Assembly: GCF_900114915.1 (NCBI RefSeq)
Contig: NZ_FOUS01000001.1
Location: 186,001 to 250,000 of the forward strand
Direction of reading: 5' to 3'
DNA: 64,000 nucleotides
DNA from: Bradyrhizobium sp. Rc3b
GTDB taxonomy: Bacteria; Pseudomonadota; Alphaproteobacteria; Rhizobiales; Xanthobacteraceae
Positions 18,354 to 26,794 of this stretch are shown in pieces; positions within the stretch are counted from its first letter, which is position 1; each line of letters opens with the position of its first letter. The notes under the pieces are model-generated. The model saw only the letters and a list, made by a program, of their open reading frames with translations, was not told where the DNA came from and made no database searches. The translations under genes and the position numbers were made by a program.

Positions 18354-19111
18354 AAACGCCAGCCCGAATGCAGTGCGACGATGCCGCCGGACAGGGTCTG
18401 CCAGCTGACGCGGGCGAAGCCGGCGTCGCGGATCATGTCGGCGAAGGCGTTGGGTTTCGGAAACTTGCGGATGGACTCGACGAGATATTGGTAGGACTCG
18501 GCGTCGCCCGTGATCATCCGGCCGAGCGGCGGGATCACCTTGAACGAGAACAGGTCGTAGATCCGGTCGAGCCCGGGCATCTCGACGGTGGAGAATTCCA
18601 GGCACAGGAAGCGGCTGCCGGGCCTCAGCACGCGATGGGCTTCGCGCAGCGCCAGATCGATCCGGGGTACGTTGCGAATGCCGAAAGCGATCGTATATGC
18701 GTCGAAGCTGCGATCGGCGAAGGCGAGTGCTTCGGCATTGCCTTCGACGAAATCGACCCGGGTGTCGAGATGGCGCTTCGCGGCGCGCTCGCGGCCCACC
18801 GCCAGCATGTCGGTGTTGATGTCGCAGACGGTGGCATGGAAGCCGGGCCCCGCGGCCTTGGCGGCACGGAACGAGATGTCGCCGGTGCCGCCGGCTACGT
18901 CGAGCAACGCGAACGACCGGTCGCTCCTCGGCGGGTCGAGCGCGGTAATCATGATGTCCTTCCAGACCCGGTGCAGGCCACCGGACATCAAATCGTTCAT
19001 CAAATCATAGCGCGACGCCACGCTGTGAAACACATCGTTCACCAGCGTCTGCTTGTCCCCCAGGGGGACGTCCCTGAAGCCAAAATGCGTGGTTTCGCCC
19101 GGCCGATCCAT
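18350..19111 (-). CDS. ubiE: Demethylmenaquinone/2-methoxy-6-polyprenyl-benzoquinol methyltransferase
   Basis: The 253-residue SAM-dependent C-methyltransferase of the ubiquinone pathway has the SAM-binding motif [13 protein letters not shown], then the UbiE signatures [13 protein letters not shown] and [31 protein letters not shown]. It is the first gene of the ubiE-ubiB pair and is divergent from mutM across 81 bases, which must hold both promoters. Confidence 0.96.
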   Translation of the reverse strand: MDRPGETTHFGFRDVPLGDKQTLVNDVFHSVASRYDLMNDLMSGGLHRVWKDIMITALDPPRSDRSFALLDVAGGTGDISFRAAKAAGPGFHATVCDINTDMLAVGRERAAKRHLDTRVDFVEGNAEALAFADRSFDAYTIAFGIRNVPRIDLALREAHRVLRPGSRFLCLEFSTVEMPGLDRIYDLFSFKVIPPLGRMITGDAESYQYLVESIRKFPKPNAFADMIRDAGFARVSWQTLSGGIVALHSGWRL

Positions 19112-19192
19112 TACTCTACTCCACTGGGCGAACCATAGCGCGCCCGCCGCAATGGCGCTATCACACCGCCCTCATAAGGTGAATGCCTGACC

Positions 19193-20092
19193 ATGCCTGA
19201 ATTGCCCGAAGTCGAGACCGTCCGCCGCGGCCTTCAGCCTGTGATGGAGGGTGCGAAAATCCTGGTGGCGGAAGCCCGCCGGCCGGACCTGCGCTTTCCG
19301 TTCCAGCCGGATTTCGTGGCCCGGCTCCAGGGGCAGGTCGTCACGGGGCTCGGCCGCCGTGCAAAATATCTCATGGCCGATCTCGCCTCCGGCGATGTGC
19401 TCTTGATGCATCTGGGCATGTCGGGCTCGTTCCGCGTCATCAAGCCGGACAACGAGGCAGCTCCCGGCGAGTTTCACTATCCGAGGGGTAAGGACTCCAC
19501 GCACGACCATGTGCTGTTTCGGATGTCTTCCGGAGCCGACGTCGTCTTCAACGACCCGCGCCGCTTCGGTTACATGAAAGTGATCGCGCGTAACGCACTC
19601 GACGAGGAGCCGCTGCTGCGCGACCTCGGCCCCGAGCCGCTCGGCAACGAATTCGACGCCGCGATGCTGGCGCGGTCCTGCGAAGGCAAGACCACCAGCC
19701 TGAAGGCCGCGCTGCTCGACCAGCGCGTGGTGGCGGGGCTCGGCAACATCTATGTCTGCGAAGCCCTGCATCGCTCGCATCTGTCGCCGCGCCGGATCGC
19801 GGCGACGCTCGCGACCAAGGGTCGCAAGGGCGTTGGCGGCGGCGAGCCGACCGATCATGCGAAGCGATTGGTGAGTGCGATCCACACGGTGCTGAACGAC
19901 GCCATCAAGGCCGGCGGCTCGTCCTTGCGCGACCATCGTCAGACCTCGGGCGAGCTCGGCTATTTCCAGCATTCGTTCAAGGTCTACGACCGCGAAGGCG
20001 AGAAATGCACGACGCCGGGCTGCGGTGGCACCGTCAAGCGGTTCACGCAGAACGGACGCTCCACCTTCTGGTGTCAGAAGTGTCAGAAGTGA
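19193..20092 (+). CDS. mutM: Formamidopyrimidine-DNA glycosylase
   Basis: This base-excision repair enzyme (299 residues) removes 8-oxoguanine and formamidopyrimidines and cuts the abasic site. It starts [14 protein letters not shown], giving the catalytic Pro2 and Glu3 after removal of Met. It has the helix-two-turn-helix [16 protein letters not shown] and a C-terminal zinc finger with four Cys (CTTPGC and CQKC). An insert around residues 210-220 ([11 protein letters not shown]) is somewhat longer than in Escherichia coli. It is divergent from ubiE and followed by a family A repeat. Confidence 0.97.
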   Translation: MPELPEVETVRRGLQPVMEGAKILVAEARRPDLRFPFQPDFVARLQGQVVTGLGRRAKYLMADLASGDVLLMHLGMSGSFRVIKPDNEAAPGEFHYPRGKDSTHDHVLFRMSSGADVVFNDPRRFGYMKVIARNALDEEPLLRDLGPEPLGNEFDAAMLARSCEGKTTSLKAALLDQRVVAGLGNIYVCEALHRSHLSPRRIAATLATKGRKGVGGGEPTDHAKRLVSAIHTVLNDAIKAGGSSLRDHRQTSGELGYFQHSFKVYDREGEKCTTPGCGGTVKRFTQNGRSTFWCQKCQK

Positions 20093-20100
20093 CCTAGCCC

Positions 20101-20186
20101 GTAGCCCGGATGGAGCGCGGCGAAATCCGGGGCGAGCGTGACCGCGGAGAGACTTCCCGGATTGCGCTGCGCTCCATCCGGGCTAC
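20101..20186. repeat. Palindromic intergenic repeat, family A (86 bp), second copy
   Basis: Arms at 20101-20131 and 20156-20186 begin GTAGCCCGGATGGAGCG and match the element at 8841-8926 in length and arm sequence, with a different central loop. It starts 8 bases after the mutM stop and may serve as its 3' hairpin. Confidence 0.85.
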
Positions 20187-20220
20187 GACACGAAAATAGA
20201 GCGTCGACAAAACCGCGAAG

Positions 20221-20258
20221 CGAAGCAATCCGGCCGGGCTGGTGGCCGGATCGCTTCG
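20221..20258. repeat. Imperfect hairpin between mutM and parA
   Basis: The arms CGAAGCAATCCGGCC (20221-20235) and GGCCGGATCGCTTCG (20244-20258) pair with a single mismatch around an 8-base loop. It lies between two convergent genes. Confidence 0.6.
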
Positions 20259-20265
20259 TCGCTGG

Positions 20266-20289
20266 GGCCCTTCCGGATGATGAAGGGCC
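20266..20289 (-). terminator. Hairpin downstream of the ParA gene
   Basis: An 8-bp perfect stem (GGCCCTTC / GAAGGGCC) with an 8-base loop lies 26 bases past the parA stop codon on the minus strand. No T run follows, so it may be a weak terminator or a processing hairpin. Confidence 0.4.
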
Positions 20290-20314
20290 GACTGCCGTCA
20301 GAGCGATGCCCCGC

Positions 20315-21058
20315 TCAGGACGCCAGTGTCGTGGTCTCGTCCGCTGAAAGATCGGCCGCGACATGCAGCATGCCGTCCGCAGGCGACATCACCTGGTTGA
20401 TCAGGACATTGGTCGTGGCTTCGAGCTCGAGCCGGGTTTCGATCCAGCGCCACAGGCCGCGGATCTCGTTCGCCGACTTGCCGTTCGGCGCGAATTCGCT
20501 GACGGCAAGGCCGCTCGCGAGCGAATCCTGGTGATCGTTGCGCATCACGATCAGCGGGCGCGCGAGCACGTCCGAAAGATCGAGCGCGGCTTCCTCGGCG
20601 AGCGTGTTGGCGGCATTGTCGATGCGCTGGCCGCGGATCGGCGTCTGGTTGAGCACGAAGCTGTAGGGCCGCTTCCAGGCTCGCGCGACGCTGAGCGTCG
20701 AGGCGGTCGCCTCGATGTCGGCGACGCTCGGGCGGGCCGGGATCAGGCAGAGATCGGAATGGCGGATCGCAGCGGTGGTCGCGGCGCTGAGGCCGGCGGC
20801 GGTGTCGACGATCGCAAGCTGCAGGCCGCCGTCAGCCAGCATCTTCAGGCGCGGCTCGATGTCGGCGGCATGATAGATCGGCTCGACGACGAGATCATCG
20901 GTGGTGCGGCGGCGCTGCCAGTTCGACAGAGTGCCCTGCGGGTCGGTCTCGATCAGGCGGACGGTGAAGCCGGCCTGCTTGGCCGCGAGCGCGAGGCCGA
21001 TGGCGAGCGTGCTCTTGCCGCTGCCACCCTTTTGGGTGGCCAGTACGATCGTGTGCAT
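20315..21058 (-). CDS. Orphan ParA/MinD-family ATPase
   Basis: The 247-residue deviant Walker A ATPase has KGGSGKST near residues 10-17, a Walker A' segment LIETDPQGTL and Walker B LAIVDTAAGL. Such proteins dimerise on ATP binding and position DNA, protein clusters or division sites. No parB gene or partner sits beside it, so its cargo is unknown; the chromosomal parAB pair is normally elsewhere. The gene stands alone on the minus strand, flanked by repeat elements. Confidence 0.85.
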   Translation of the reverse strand: MHTIVLATQKGGSGKSTLAIGLALAAKQAGFTVRLIETDPQGTLSNWQRRRTTDDLVVEPIYHAADIEPRLKMLADGGLQLAIVDTAAGLSAATTAAIRHSDLCLIPARPSVADIEATASTLSVARAWKRPYSFVLNQTPIRGQRIDNAANTLAEEAALDLSDVLARPLIVMRNDHQDSLASGLAVSEFAPNGKSANEIRGLWRWIETRLELEATTNVLINQVMSPADGMLHVAADLSADETTTLAS

Positions 21059-21442
21059 TTGAAGATCAATCCTTTGGAATGCTTGGGTCAGGAATACGCC
21101 ACGCGAACGTGCATCGATCTCGATGCTGAGCCTTCTCGCTCAGGACGTGCCGGCCCGATCCAAAGGGGGATCGCGGAGGTCCGAATCAACAGTAACGATG
21201 ATGGCGGAATGGGGATGGCCAGCTAATCCGTACCATTACTGGACCAGTAGTCGTACGTGTGATGATGCTCGCCGAGGAGTTGATCTCGTGCCCCGGACAA
21301 AGCGCAGCACGTCAGTTATGCGCTGTTGAGCCGGGGCCCAGAAAGCTGCCAGCTCGGCTTCGGAGACGTGGGTCCCGGCCAGCGGAGCGGCATGTCACGC
21401 ACCGCGTCCGGGACACGAGAGAAGCGCTATCCTTGCGGAGGT
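21059..21442. other. Intergenic region upstream of the ParA gene
   Basis: These 384 bases contain the family B repeat (21285-21419). The remaining stretch, 21059-21284, is the expected promoter region of the ParA gene. It carries no feature I can name. Confidence 0.5.
21285..21419. repeat. Dispersed intergenic repeat, family B (135 bp), second copy
   Basis: The ends CTCGTGCCCCGGAC and GTCCGGGACACGAG are inverted repeats with one mismatch over 14 bases. The interior shares GCGCAGCACG, GAGCCGGGGCCCA and GTGGGTCCCGGC-type segments with the copy at 8951-9084. It has no coding capacity. Confidence 0.78.
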
Positions 21443-22801
21443 TTACTTCCGCACGCAGATCACGCGCACGACGGCGGCCTTTGCGTCCGTCGACGTACCG
21501 TTCACCGTGACCTGTTTGGCCTTCAGGAAATCGCGCACGGCGTCCGCGGACACCATCACGGCCTGCGAGGCCGGCACCGATGTCGCGGGTCCTGCCACCA
21601 TGGTCGGCTTCAACAACGCAATGCCGGCGAACTTGCCGTCGCCATCGATCGCCGGACCACCGGAAAATCCCACCGCCGGCGGAGGCGACAGTGCGGACTC
21701 GCTGCTCGTGACCGGTGCGAGTGCGCCCTTGACGGTCGAGACACCCGCCGCGCCGCCCTGGCTCTGCGGATCGGCGATGCCGACGACATCCACGTTCGTC
21801 TTGGCCGCGCCGCCAGTAAGGCTGAGCGGCTTCAGGCCGCGTGCGCCGTAGATATGAAGCAGTGCGAGACCGCGCTCCTTGTCCTCGGCGAGGCGATCGG
21901 CGCTGCCATAGCCGGCGATCGTGATCGCGAGGCAGCCGTCGGTGACGAGCCGGTCGGCGACAATCGCGCCGTCATCGCTGACGACGAGGCCGGTGCCGTA
22001 TTCGATGGGCTTGCGCGGCGGCGGCCCGGCTTGCGGTCCGGACGGAAACGCGTTGAACGCGCTCGACATCGCGATCACGACCGGCTCGACCGTGTTCTCG
22101 GTCGCCTGGTCGTAGAGGATCGTCATGGTGCGGACCTCGTCACCTCTAAAGGTGCCGCGGATGTAAAACTTCTTCAGGCCCTGCAATCCCGAGAGCACGA
22201 AGAAATCGGGCTTCACCACGGTGTAATCGACCTTGCGCCCGGACGGCTCCTTCTCCAGCTCCGCGAGTTTTGCCGCGGTCGGGTTCGCCTCCTTGCGGCG
22301 GCTGAGCAGCACCTGAACGGTTCCGGTCGGCGAGGTCCATTTCGAGCCGTTGGCGTCGCTCGCCTGCTGCGGCACCAGTTTCGAGGGGATGCCGAGCCGG
22401 GCGCCGCTGGTCGGCTCCGTCACGATCTTCCAGCCGACGCCGTCCTGCTTCTTTCGCGCCATCTCGGCCAGCGCGGCGCGCTCCTGCGGATTGAGCACGC
22501 CGGTCGGCTTGCCGCCCTTGGCCTTCTGGTATTCCTTGATGGCGTTGACCAGGCGCGCGCTGACGTCGCCGGTGATGGCGCCGTTGTACTGGCCGACCCA
22601 GGCGAGGTCGGATTGCAGCGACAGCCGCTCCGCTTGCGCCATCGCATCCGCCGTCGCCGATGGCGTCTGCGTGGCCGGAGGCCGGATCGGCACGGTCTGG
22701 ACCAGCTTCGGCTTGGTACCGGGGATCTGCGGCGTCGTCATCTGGGCGTGCGCGCCTGTGGCAGCCGCAAACATCAAGGTTGCCGCAAGCATCGATCTCA
22801 T
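21443..22801 (-). CDS. Exported peptidoglycan-binding/trypsin-like protein with degenerate active site
   Basis: The mature protein would follow a signal peptide (MRSMLAATLMFAAATGAHA, cleavage near residue 19). Residues about 60-112 resemble a peptidoglycan-binding domain. Residues about 265-440 have a trypsin/HtrA-like fold: GTGLVVSDDGAIV, then GFSGGPAID, where Ser380 sits in the usual GxSGGP box. The His of the triad is expected in the ADRLVT segment, where Arg284 occupies the place of the HV pair. The Asp is expected just before LALL, where E-R-G is found. This suggests an inactive or rewired protease, probably in the periplasm. The ATG at 22801 was chosen for the signal peptide; the frame also has an ATG at 22864. 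Confidence 0.72.
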   Translation of the reverse strand: MRSMLAATLMFAAATGAHAQMTTPQIPGTKPKLVQTVPIRPPATQTPSATADAMAQAERLSLQSDLAWVGQYNGAITGDVSARLVNAIKEYQKAKGGKPTGVLNPQERAALAEMARKKQDGVGWKIVTEPTSGARLGIPSKLVPQQASDANGSKWTSPTGTVQVLLSRRKEANPTAAKLAELEKEPSGRKVDYTVVKPDFFVLSGLQGLKKFYIRGTFRGDEVRTMTILYDQATENTVEPVVIAMSSAFNAFPSGPQAGPPPRKPIEYGTGLVVSDDGAIVADRLVTDGCLAITIAGYGSADRLAEDKERGLALLHIYGARGLKPLSLTGGAAKTNVDVVGIADPQSQGGAAGVSTVKGALAPVTSSESALSPPPAVGFSGGPAIDGDGKFAGIALLKPTMVAGPATSVPASQAVMVSADAVRDFLKAKQVTVNGTSTDAKAAVVRVICVRK

Positions 22802-22938
22802 GACAAATCCAACCAGCCCATTGAACGCAATGCCATTGAAGCACATCTCGTTGGTCGCGAACAATGTTGAGGTGGTTCAGGCCTAAGGTCGAGCCGCGTA
22901 CAGTGAGAGCGACGGCTTGGTAGGAGAGGCGTACGACG

Positions 22939-23742
22939 ATGCTGAGCCCGGACGAACTGGAACGCTATGCCCGCCATATCGTGCTGCGCGACGTCGGCGG
23001 ACCGGGCCAGGCGGCGCTGAAGCGCGCCTCTGCGCTGGTGATCGGCGCCGGCGGGCTCGGCGCGCCGGCGCTGATGTATCTGGCCGCCGCCGGCATCGGC
23101 ACGCTCGGCGTGGTCGATGACGACGTGGTGTCGTTGTCCAATCTGCAGCGCCAGGTGATCCACACCACGCCCGATATCGGCCGGCACAAGGTCGAGAGCG
23201 CCGCCGAGCGGATTGCGGCGCTCAATCCGCATGTTCGCTTCGTCGGCCACGCCACCTGGCTGAATGCGGACAATGCGCTCAGCTTGATCGGCGACTACGA
23301 CCTCGTGCTCGACGGCTCCGATAATTTCTCGACACGCTATCTGGTCTCGGACGCCTGCTTCTTCGCGAAGCGGCCGTTGATCACGGCCGCGCTCGGCACC
23401 TTCGACGGCTCGCTCACTACCATCCGCGCGCACGAGACCAACGAGCAGGGCGAATTCAATCCGACCTATCGCTGCCTGTTTCCGGAGGCGCCGCCGCCGG
23501 GTACCGTTCCTGCCTGCGCGGAAGCCGGCGTCATGGGTGCGCTGGCGGGCGTGCTGGGATCGATGATGGCGATGGAGGCGATCCGCGAGATCGTCGGTTT
23601 CGGCGACGGCCTGGTCGGCCGCCTCCTGATGATCGATGCGCGCGCGATGCGCTTCGAGACGCTGCGCTATTCGCGCGATCCGGCCAATCCGCTCAACGGC
23701 GACGGGCCTGTGGTCACCGACCTCAGCGCCCATCGCACGTGA
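22939..23742 (+). CDS. ThiF/MoeB/HesA-family adenylyltransferase
   Basis: This 267-residue E1-like enzyme activates the C-terminal Gly of a sulfur-carrier protein (MoaD or ThiS type) by adenylation. The nucleotide-binding motif is VIGAGGLGAPAL, followed by SNLQRQVIH with the catalytic Arg, and DNFSTRYLVSDAC. The Cys segment is ACAEAGVMG. The structural zinc site of MoeB appears to be lost: the usual CYRC is TYRC and there is no C-terminal CxxC. A strong AGGAGAGG precedes the ATG. It converges on the AKR gene with only nine bases between stop codons. MoeB is the best guess for a name, but ThiF cannot be excluded. Confidence 0.88.
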   Translation: MLSPDELERYARHIVLRDVGGPGQAALKRASALVIGAGGLGAPALMYLAAAGIGTLGVVDDDVVSLSNLQRQVIHTTPDIGRHKVESAAERIAALNPHVRFVGHATWLNADNALSLIGDYDLVLDGSDNFSTRYLVSDACFFAKRPLITAALGTFDGSLTTIRAHETNEQGEFNPTYRCLFPEAPPPGTVPACAEAGVMGALAGVLGSMMAMEAIREIVGFGDGLVGRLLMIDARAMRFETLRYSRDPANPLNGDGPVVTDLSAHRT

Positions 23743-23751
23743 TGGGCTGCG

Positions 23752-24759
23752 TTACGCCGTGGCCGGCTTCTCGCTATCGAGATGGGCCATCTGCTCGGCG
23801 GCGTAACGCGTGCCCGAGGCGACATCCGGCGGAAACGCCTTGGCCAGCGCCGCAAGATGCGCCGGTGTCAGCGTGACCCTGGTCGCGCCAAGCGCTTCGA
23901 CGAGACGGGTGCGGGTCTTGGCGCCGACCAGCGGCACGATCTCTTTTCCCTGCGCCGCGACCCAGGCGATTGCGACCTGCGCCGGCGTTGCGCCGATTTC
24001 GCCGGCGATGGTACGCAGGGACTCCACCAGCGCGAGATTGGCGTCGAGATTTGCGCCCTGGAAGCGCGGCGTCATCAGCCGGTAGTCCTTGCCGGCCTTG
24101 CCCGAATCCTTCGACCAATGGCCGCTGATCAGGCCGCGCGCCAGGACGCCATAGGCGGTGATGCCAATGCCGAGCTCGCGGCAGGTCTTGAGAATGTCGC
24201 GCTCGATGCCACGCTCGATCAGCGAATATTCGATCTGGAGGTCGACGATCGGATGCACGGCATGCGCGCGGCGGATGGTGTCGGAGCCGACTTCGGACAG
24301 GCCGATATGCCTGATGTAACCGGCCTTCACGAGATCGGCGAGGCCGCCGATGGTCTCTTCGATGGGAACGTTGGGGTCGAGCCGTGCCGGGCGGTAGATA
24401 TCGATATAGTCGGTGTCGAGCCGCTGCAGCGAATAGGCGAGGAAATTCCGGATCGCGGCCGGGCGACAATCCATGCCGGTGAATTCGCCGGCAGGGCCGC
24501 GTAGCGCGCCGAACTTGACGCTGATCTGCACCCTGTCGCGCGCCACTTCCTTCAGCGCATCGCGGATCAGCATTTCATTGTGACCCATGGCGTAGAAATC
24601 GCCGGTGTCGAGCAGCGTGATGCCGGCGTCGAGCGCCGCGTGGATCGTGGCGATGCTCTCGCCGCGATCGGCCGGGCCATAGGCGTCCGACATGGCCATG
24701 CAGCCGAGACCAAGGGCAGAGACGCGGGGGCCGGTTGAACCGAGTTTGTGCTGTTCCAT
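23752..24759 (-). CDS. Aldo/keto reductase with catalytic His replaced
   Basis: The 335-residue (alpha/beta)8-barrel oxidoreductase starts MEQHKLGSTGPRVSALGLG. Of the tetrad, Asp51, Tyr56 and Lys82 are present (LDTGDFYAMG, VQISVKFG). The His expected in a YxxHR-type segment is Ala125 (IYRPARLDP). Comparable PARLDP variants are known to me in Bradyrhizobium, so this is likely a subfamily trait rather than an error. The ATG at 24759 has GAGGAGAG upstream; the frame runs further upstream but not plausibly. It is divergent from a LysR regulator that probably controls it. The substrate is unknown. Confidence 0.88.
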   Translation of the reverse strand: MEQHKLGSTGPRVSALGLGCMAMSDAYGPADRGESIATIHAALDAGITLLDTGDFYAMGHNEMLIRDALKEVARDRVQISVKFGALRGPAGEFTGMDCRPAAIRNFLAYSLQRLDTDYIDIYRPARLDPNVPIEETIGGLADLVKAGYIRHIGLSEVGSDTIRRAHAVHPIVDLQIEYSLIERGIERDILKTCRELGIGITAYGVLARGLISGHWSKDSGKAGKDYRLMTPRFQGANLDANLALVESLRTIAGEIGATPAQVAIAWVAAQGKEIVPLVGAKTRTRLVEALGATRVTLTPAHLAALAKAFPPDVASGTRYAAEQMAHLDSEKPATA

Positions 24760-24862
24760 GATGGCTCTCCTCGAAAGGCGGCAGGCTGATTGCGCCGCGC
24801 GACGGGCTGGATATGCACCTGGTCCATTGCGCCGATAAGCTGGACAATGCCGAATGGCTTGT

Positions 24863-24881
24863 TCATTGTAACGAACAATGA
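24863..24881. promoter_or_regulatory. LysR-type operator candidate between AKR and lysR
   Basis: The arms TCATTGT (24863-24869) and ACAATGA (24875-24881) form a 7-bp inverted repeat with a 5-base centre. The right arm includes the ATG of the LysR gene. This T-rich/A-rich dyad in a divergent intergenic region is what a LysR autoregulatory box looks like. Confidence 0.5.
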
Positions 24882-25789
24882 CTGAGCCTGATCTGCGCGA
24901 TCTCGACGTCTTCGTGGCGGTCGCCCGCACCCGCAATTTCCGGCGGGCGGCGGTCGAAATTCGCGTGTCGGTGTCGAGTCTTAGCCAGCGCCTACGCGAC
25001 CTCGAGGAGCGCCTTGGCGTCCGCCTGATGAACCGCACCACCCGCAGTGTCGCCTTGACTGAGGCGGGCGAGCTGCTGCTGTCGCGGGTGGCACCTGCGC
25101 TACGCGACGTCGGCGATGCCCTGGCGGAGGTGCGGGGCCTGCGCGAGGTGGCTTCCGGCCGCCTGCGCATCAACGCGCCGCCCCCGGCGGTCGATCTCGT
25201 GCTGGCGCCGATGGTCGGCCCGTTCCTCGCAGCGCATCCGCAGGTCGATCTCGACGTCGTGTCCGAAAGCGGTTTCGTCGATATCGTGAGCGGGGGCTAC
25301 GATGCCGGCGTGCGTTATGGTGAGCATCTCGCGCAGGACATGGTGGCGATCCCGCTGAGCGGTCCGCAGCACTATGTCGTCGTCGCCTCGCCCGATTATG
25401 TCGCGCGCCGCGGCGAGCCGAAGCATCCCAAGGATCTGCTCGATCATGATTGCATCCGCGCCCGGTATTCGAGCGGCGTGATGCATGATTGGGAGTTCGA
25501 GAAGGCCAGCCAGATCGTGAAGGTCGATCCGCCGGCAAAGCTGATCTCCACGAACATGACCCTTGCCCTGCGAGCCGCGCTCGATGGTGTGGGCGTCTGG
25601 GCAACGATCGACGGTTATGTCGGCGATGCCGTGAAGTCCGGCGCGCTGGTCAGCCTGATGGAAGATTGGTGCGAGCCGTTTCCCGGCCCGTTCCTGTATT
25701 ACCCGAGCCGGCGCCAGACGCCGCCCGCGCTGCGCGCCTTCATCGATTTCGTCGCCGACTGGCGCAAGCGCGAGACGCGCGGGAAATAA
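24878..25789 (+). CDS. LysR-family transcriptional regulator
   Basis: The 303-residue regulator has an N-terminal winged helix (DLRDLDVFVAVARTRNFRRAA, then SQRLRDLEERLGVRLMNRTTRSVALTEAG) and a periplasmic-binding-like sensor domain from about residue 90. It resembles the CrgA/YafC-like group, whose regulators often sit divergently next to the oxidoreductase they control. The adjacent divergent AKR gene, with a shared dyad overlapping this start codon, fits that arrangement. The ligand is not predictable. It converges on the next gene with a 3-base gap. Confidence 0.9.
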   Translation: MTEPDLRDLDVFVAVARTRNFRRAAVEIRVSVSSLSQRLRDLEERLGVRLMNRTTRSVALTEAGELLLSRVAPALRDVGDALAEVRGLREVASGRLRINAPPPAVDLVLAPMVGPFLAAHPQVDLDVVSESGFVDIVSGGYDAGVRYGEHLAQDMVAIPLSGPQHYVVVASPDYVARRGEPKHPKDLLDHDCIRARYSSGVMHDWEFEKASQIVKVDPPAKLISTNMTLALRAALDGVGVWATIDGYVGDAVKSGALVSLMEDWCEPFPGPFLYYPSRRQTPPALRAFIDFVADWRKRETRGK

Positions 25790-25792
25790 ACC

Positions 25793-26794
25793 TCAGAGCA
25801 TGCTCGGCAGCACGCGATCCGGCGGCTTGTGCGCGTCGAGGAAGGTGCGGATGTTGATGATCACCTTCTCGCCCATCTCGACGCGGCCTTCGATCGTGGC
25901 CGAGCCCATATGCGGCAGCAGCGTCACCTTGCCGGCCTTGGCAAGCCGCACCAGCTTGGGGTTGACTGCAGGCTCGTGCTCGTAGACGTCGAGCCCGGCG
26001 CCGCCGATCTCGCCGCCTTCGATCAGCTTGATCAGCGTGTCCTCGTCGGTCACCTCGCCGCGCGCGGTATTGACGATGTAGGCGTCCTTGCGGATCAGCT
26101 TCAGCCGCCGCGCCGAGAGCAGATGATAGGTCGCCGGCGTGTGCGGGCAGTTCACCGAGATGATGTCCATCCGCGCCAGCATCTGGTCGAGGCTTTCCCA
26201 ATAGGTCGCGCCAAGCTCTTCGGCGATCTTCGGCGCCACGGGGCGGCGGTTGTGATAGTGGATCTGCAGCCCGAAGGCGCGGGCGCGGCGCGCCACCGCC
26301 TGGCCGATGCGACCCATGCCGATGATGCCGAGCCGCTTGCCGCCGATACGGTGGCCGAGCATCCAGGTCGGCGACCAGCCCGGCCAGGGTTTTCCTTCGG
26401 TCAGGATCGAGGCGCCTTCGATCATCCGCCTGGGCACGGCGAGGATCAGCGCCATGGTCATGTCGGCGGTGTCCTCGGTCAGGACCTTCGGCGTGTTGGT
26501 GACGGTGATGCCGCGGGCATGCGCGGCCTCGACGTCGATATTATCGACGCCGTTGCCGAAATTGGCGATCAGCCGCAGCTTGCAGTCGGGCTGGTTGATG
26601 ATGTCGGCGCTGATATGGTCGGTGACGGTCGGAACCAGCACGTCGGCGGTGCGTGCGGCTTCCGCGATCTGGTCGGCGGACATCGGCGTGTCCTCGAGAT
26701 TGATCCGCGCGTCGAACAATTCGCGCATCCGCGTCTCGATCGAATCCGGCAGCTTGCGCGTCACCACGACGAGGGGCTTTTTCTTCACCGACAT
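25793..26794 (-). CDS. NAD(P)-dependent D-2-hydroxyacid dehydrogenase (glyoxylate/hydroxypyruvate reductase type)
   Basis: The 333-residue protein carries the Rossmann motif GIIGMGRIGQAVARRARAFG. The catalytic residues are visible: Arg in VNTARGEVTDE, Glu in DVYEHEPAVNP and His in LLPHMGSAT. The sequence HNRRPV after the nucleotide-binding strand, rather than an acidic residue, suggests NADPH preference, as in glyoxylate reductases. It would interconvert glyoxylate and glycolate or hydroxypyruvate and glycerate; exact specificity is uncertain. It is monocistronic on the minus strand. Confidence 0.9.
   Translation of the reverse strand: MSVKKKPLVVVTRKLPDSIETRMRELFDARINLEDTPMSADQIAEAARTADVLVPTVTDHISADIINQPDCKLRLIANFGNGVDNIDVEAAHARGITVTNTPKVLTEDTADMTMALILAVPRRMIEGASILTEGKPWPGWSPTWMLGHRIGGKRLGIIGMGRIGQAVARRARAFGLQIHYHNRRPVAPKIAEELGATYWESLDQMLARMDIISVNCPHTPATYHLLSARRLKLIRKDAYIVNTARGEVTDEDTLIKLIEGGEIGGAGLDVYEHEPAVNPKLVRLAKAGKVTLLPHMGSATIEGRVEMGEKVIINIRTFLDAHKPPDRVLPSML

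Noticed and set aside
23752..25173. AKR gene extended upstream to 25173
   Set aside because: The extra part is Arg/Ser-rich, covers the LysR gene on the other strand and would bypass the well-placed ribosome binding site at 24759.
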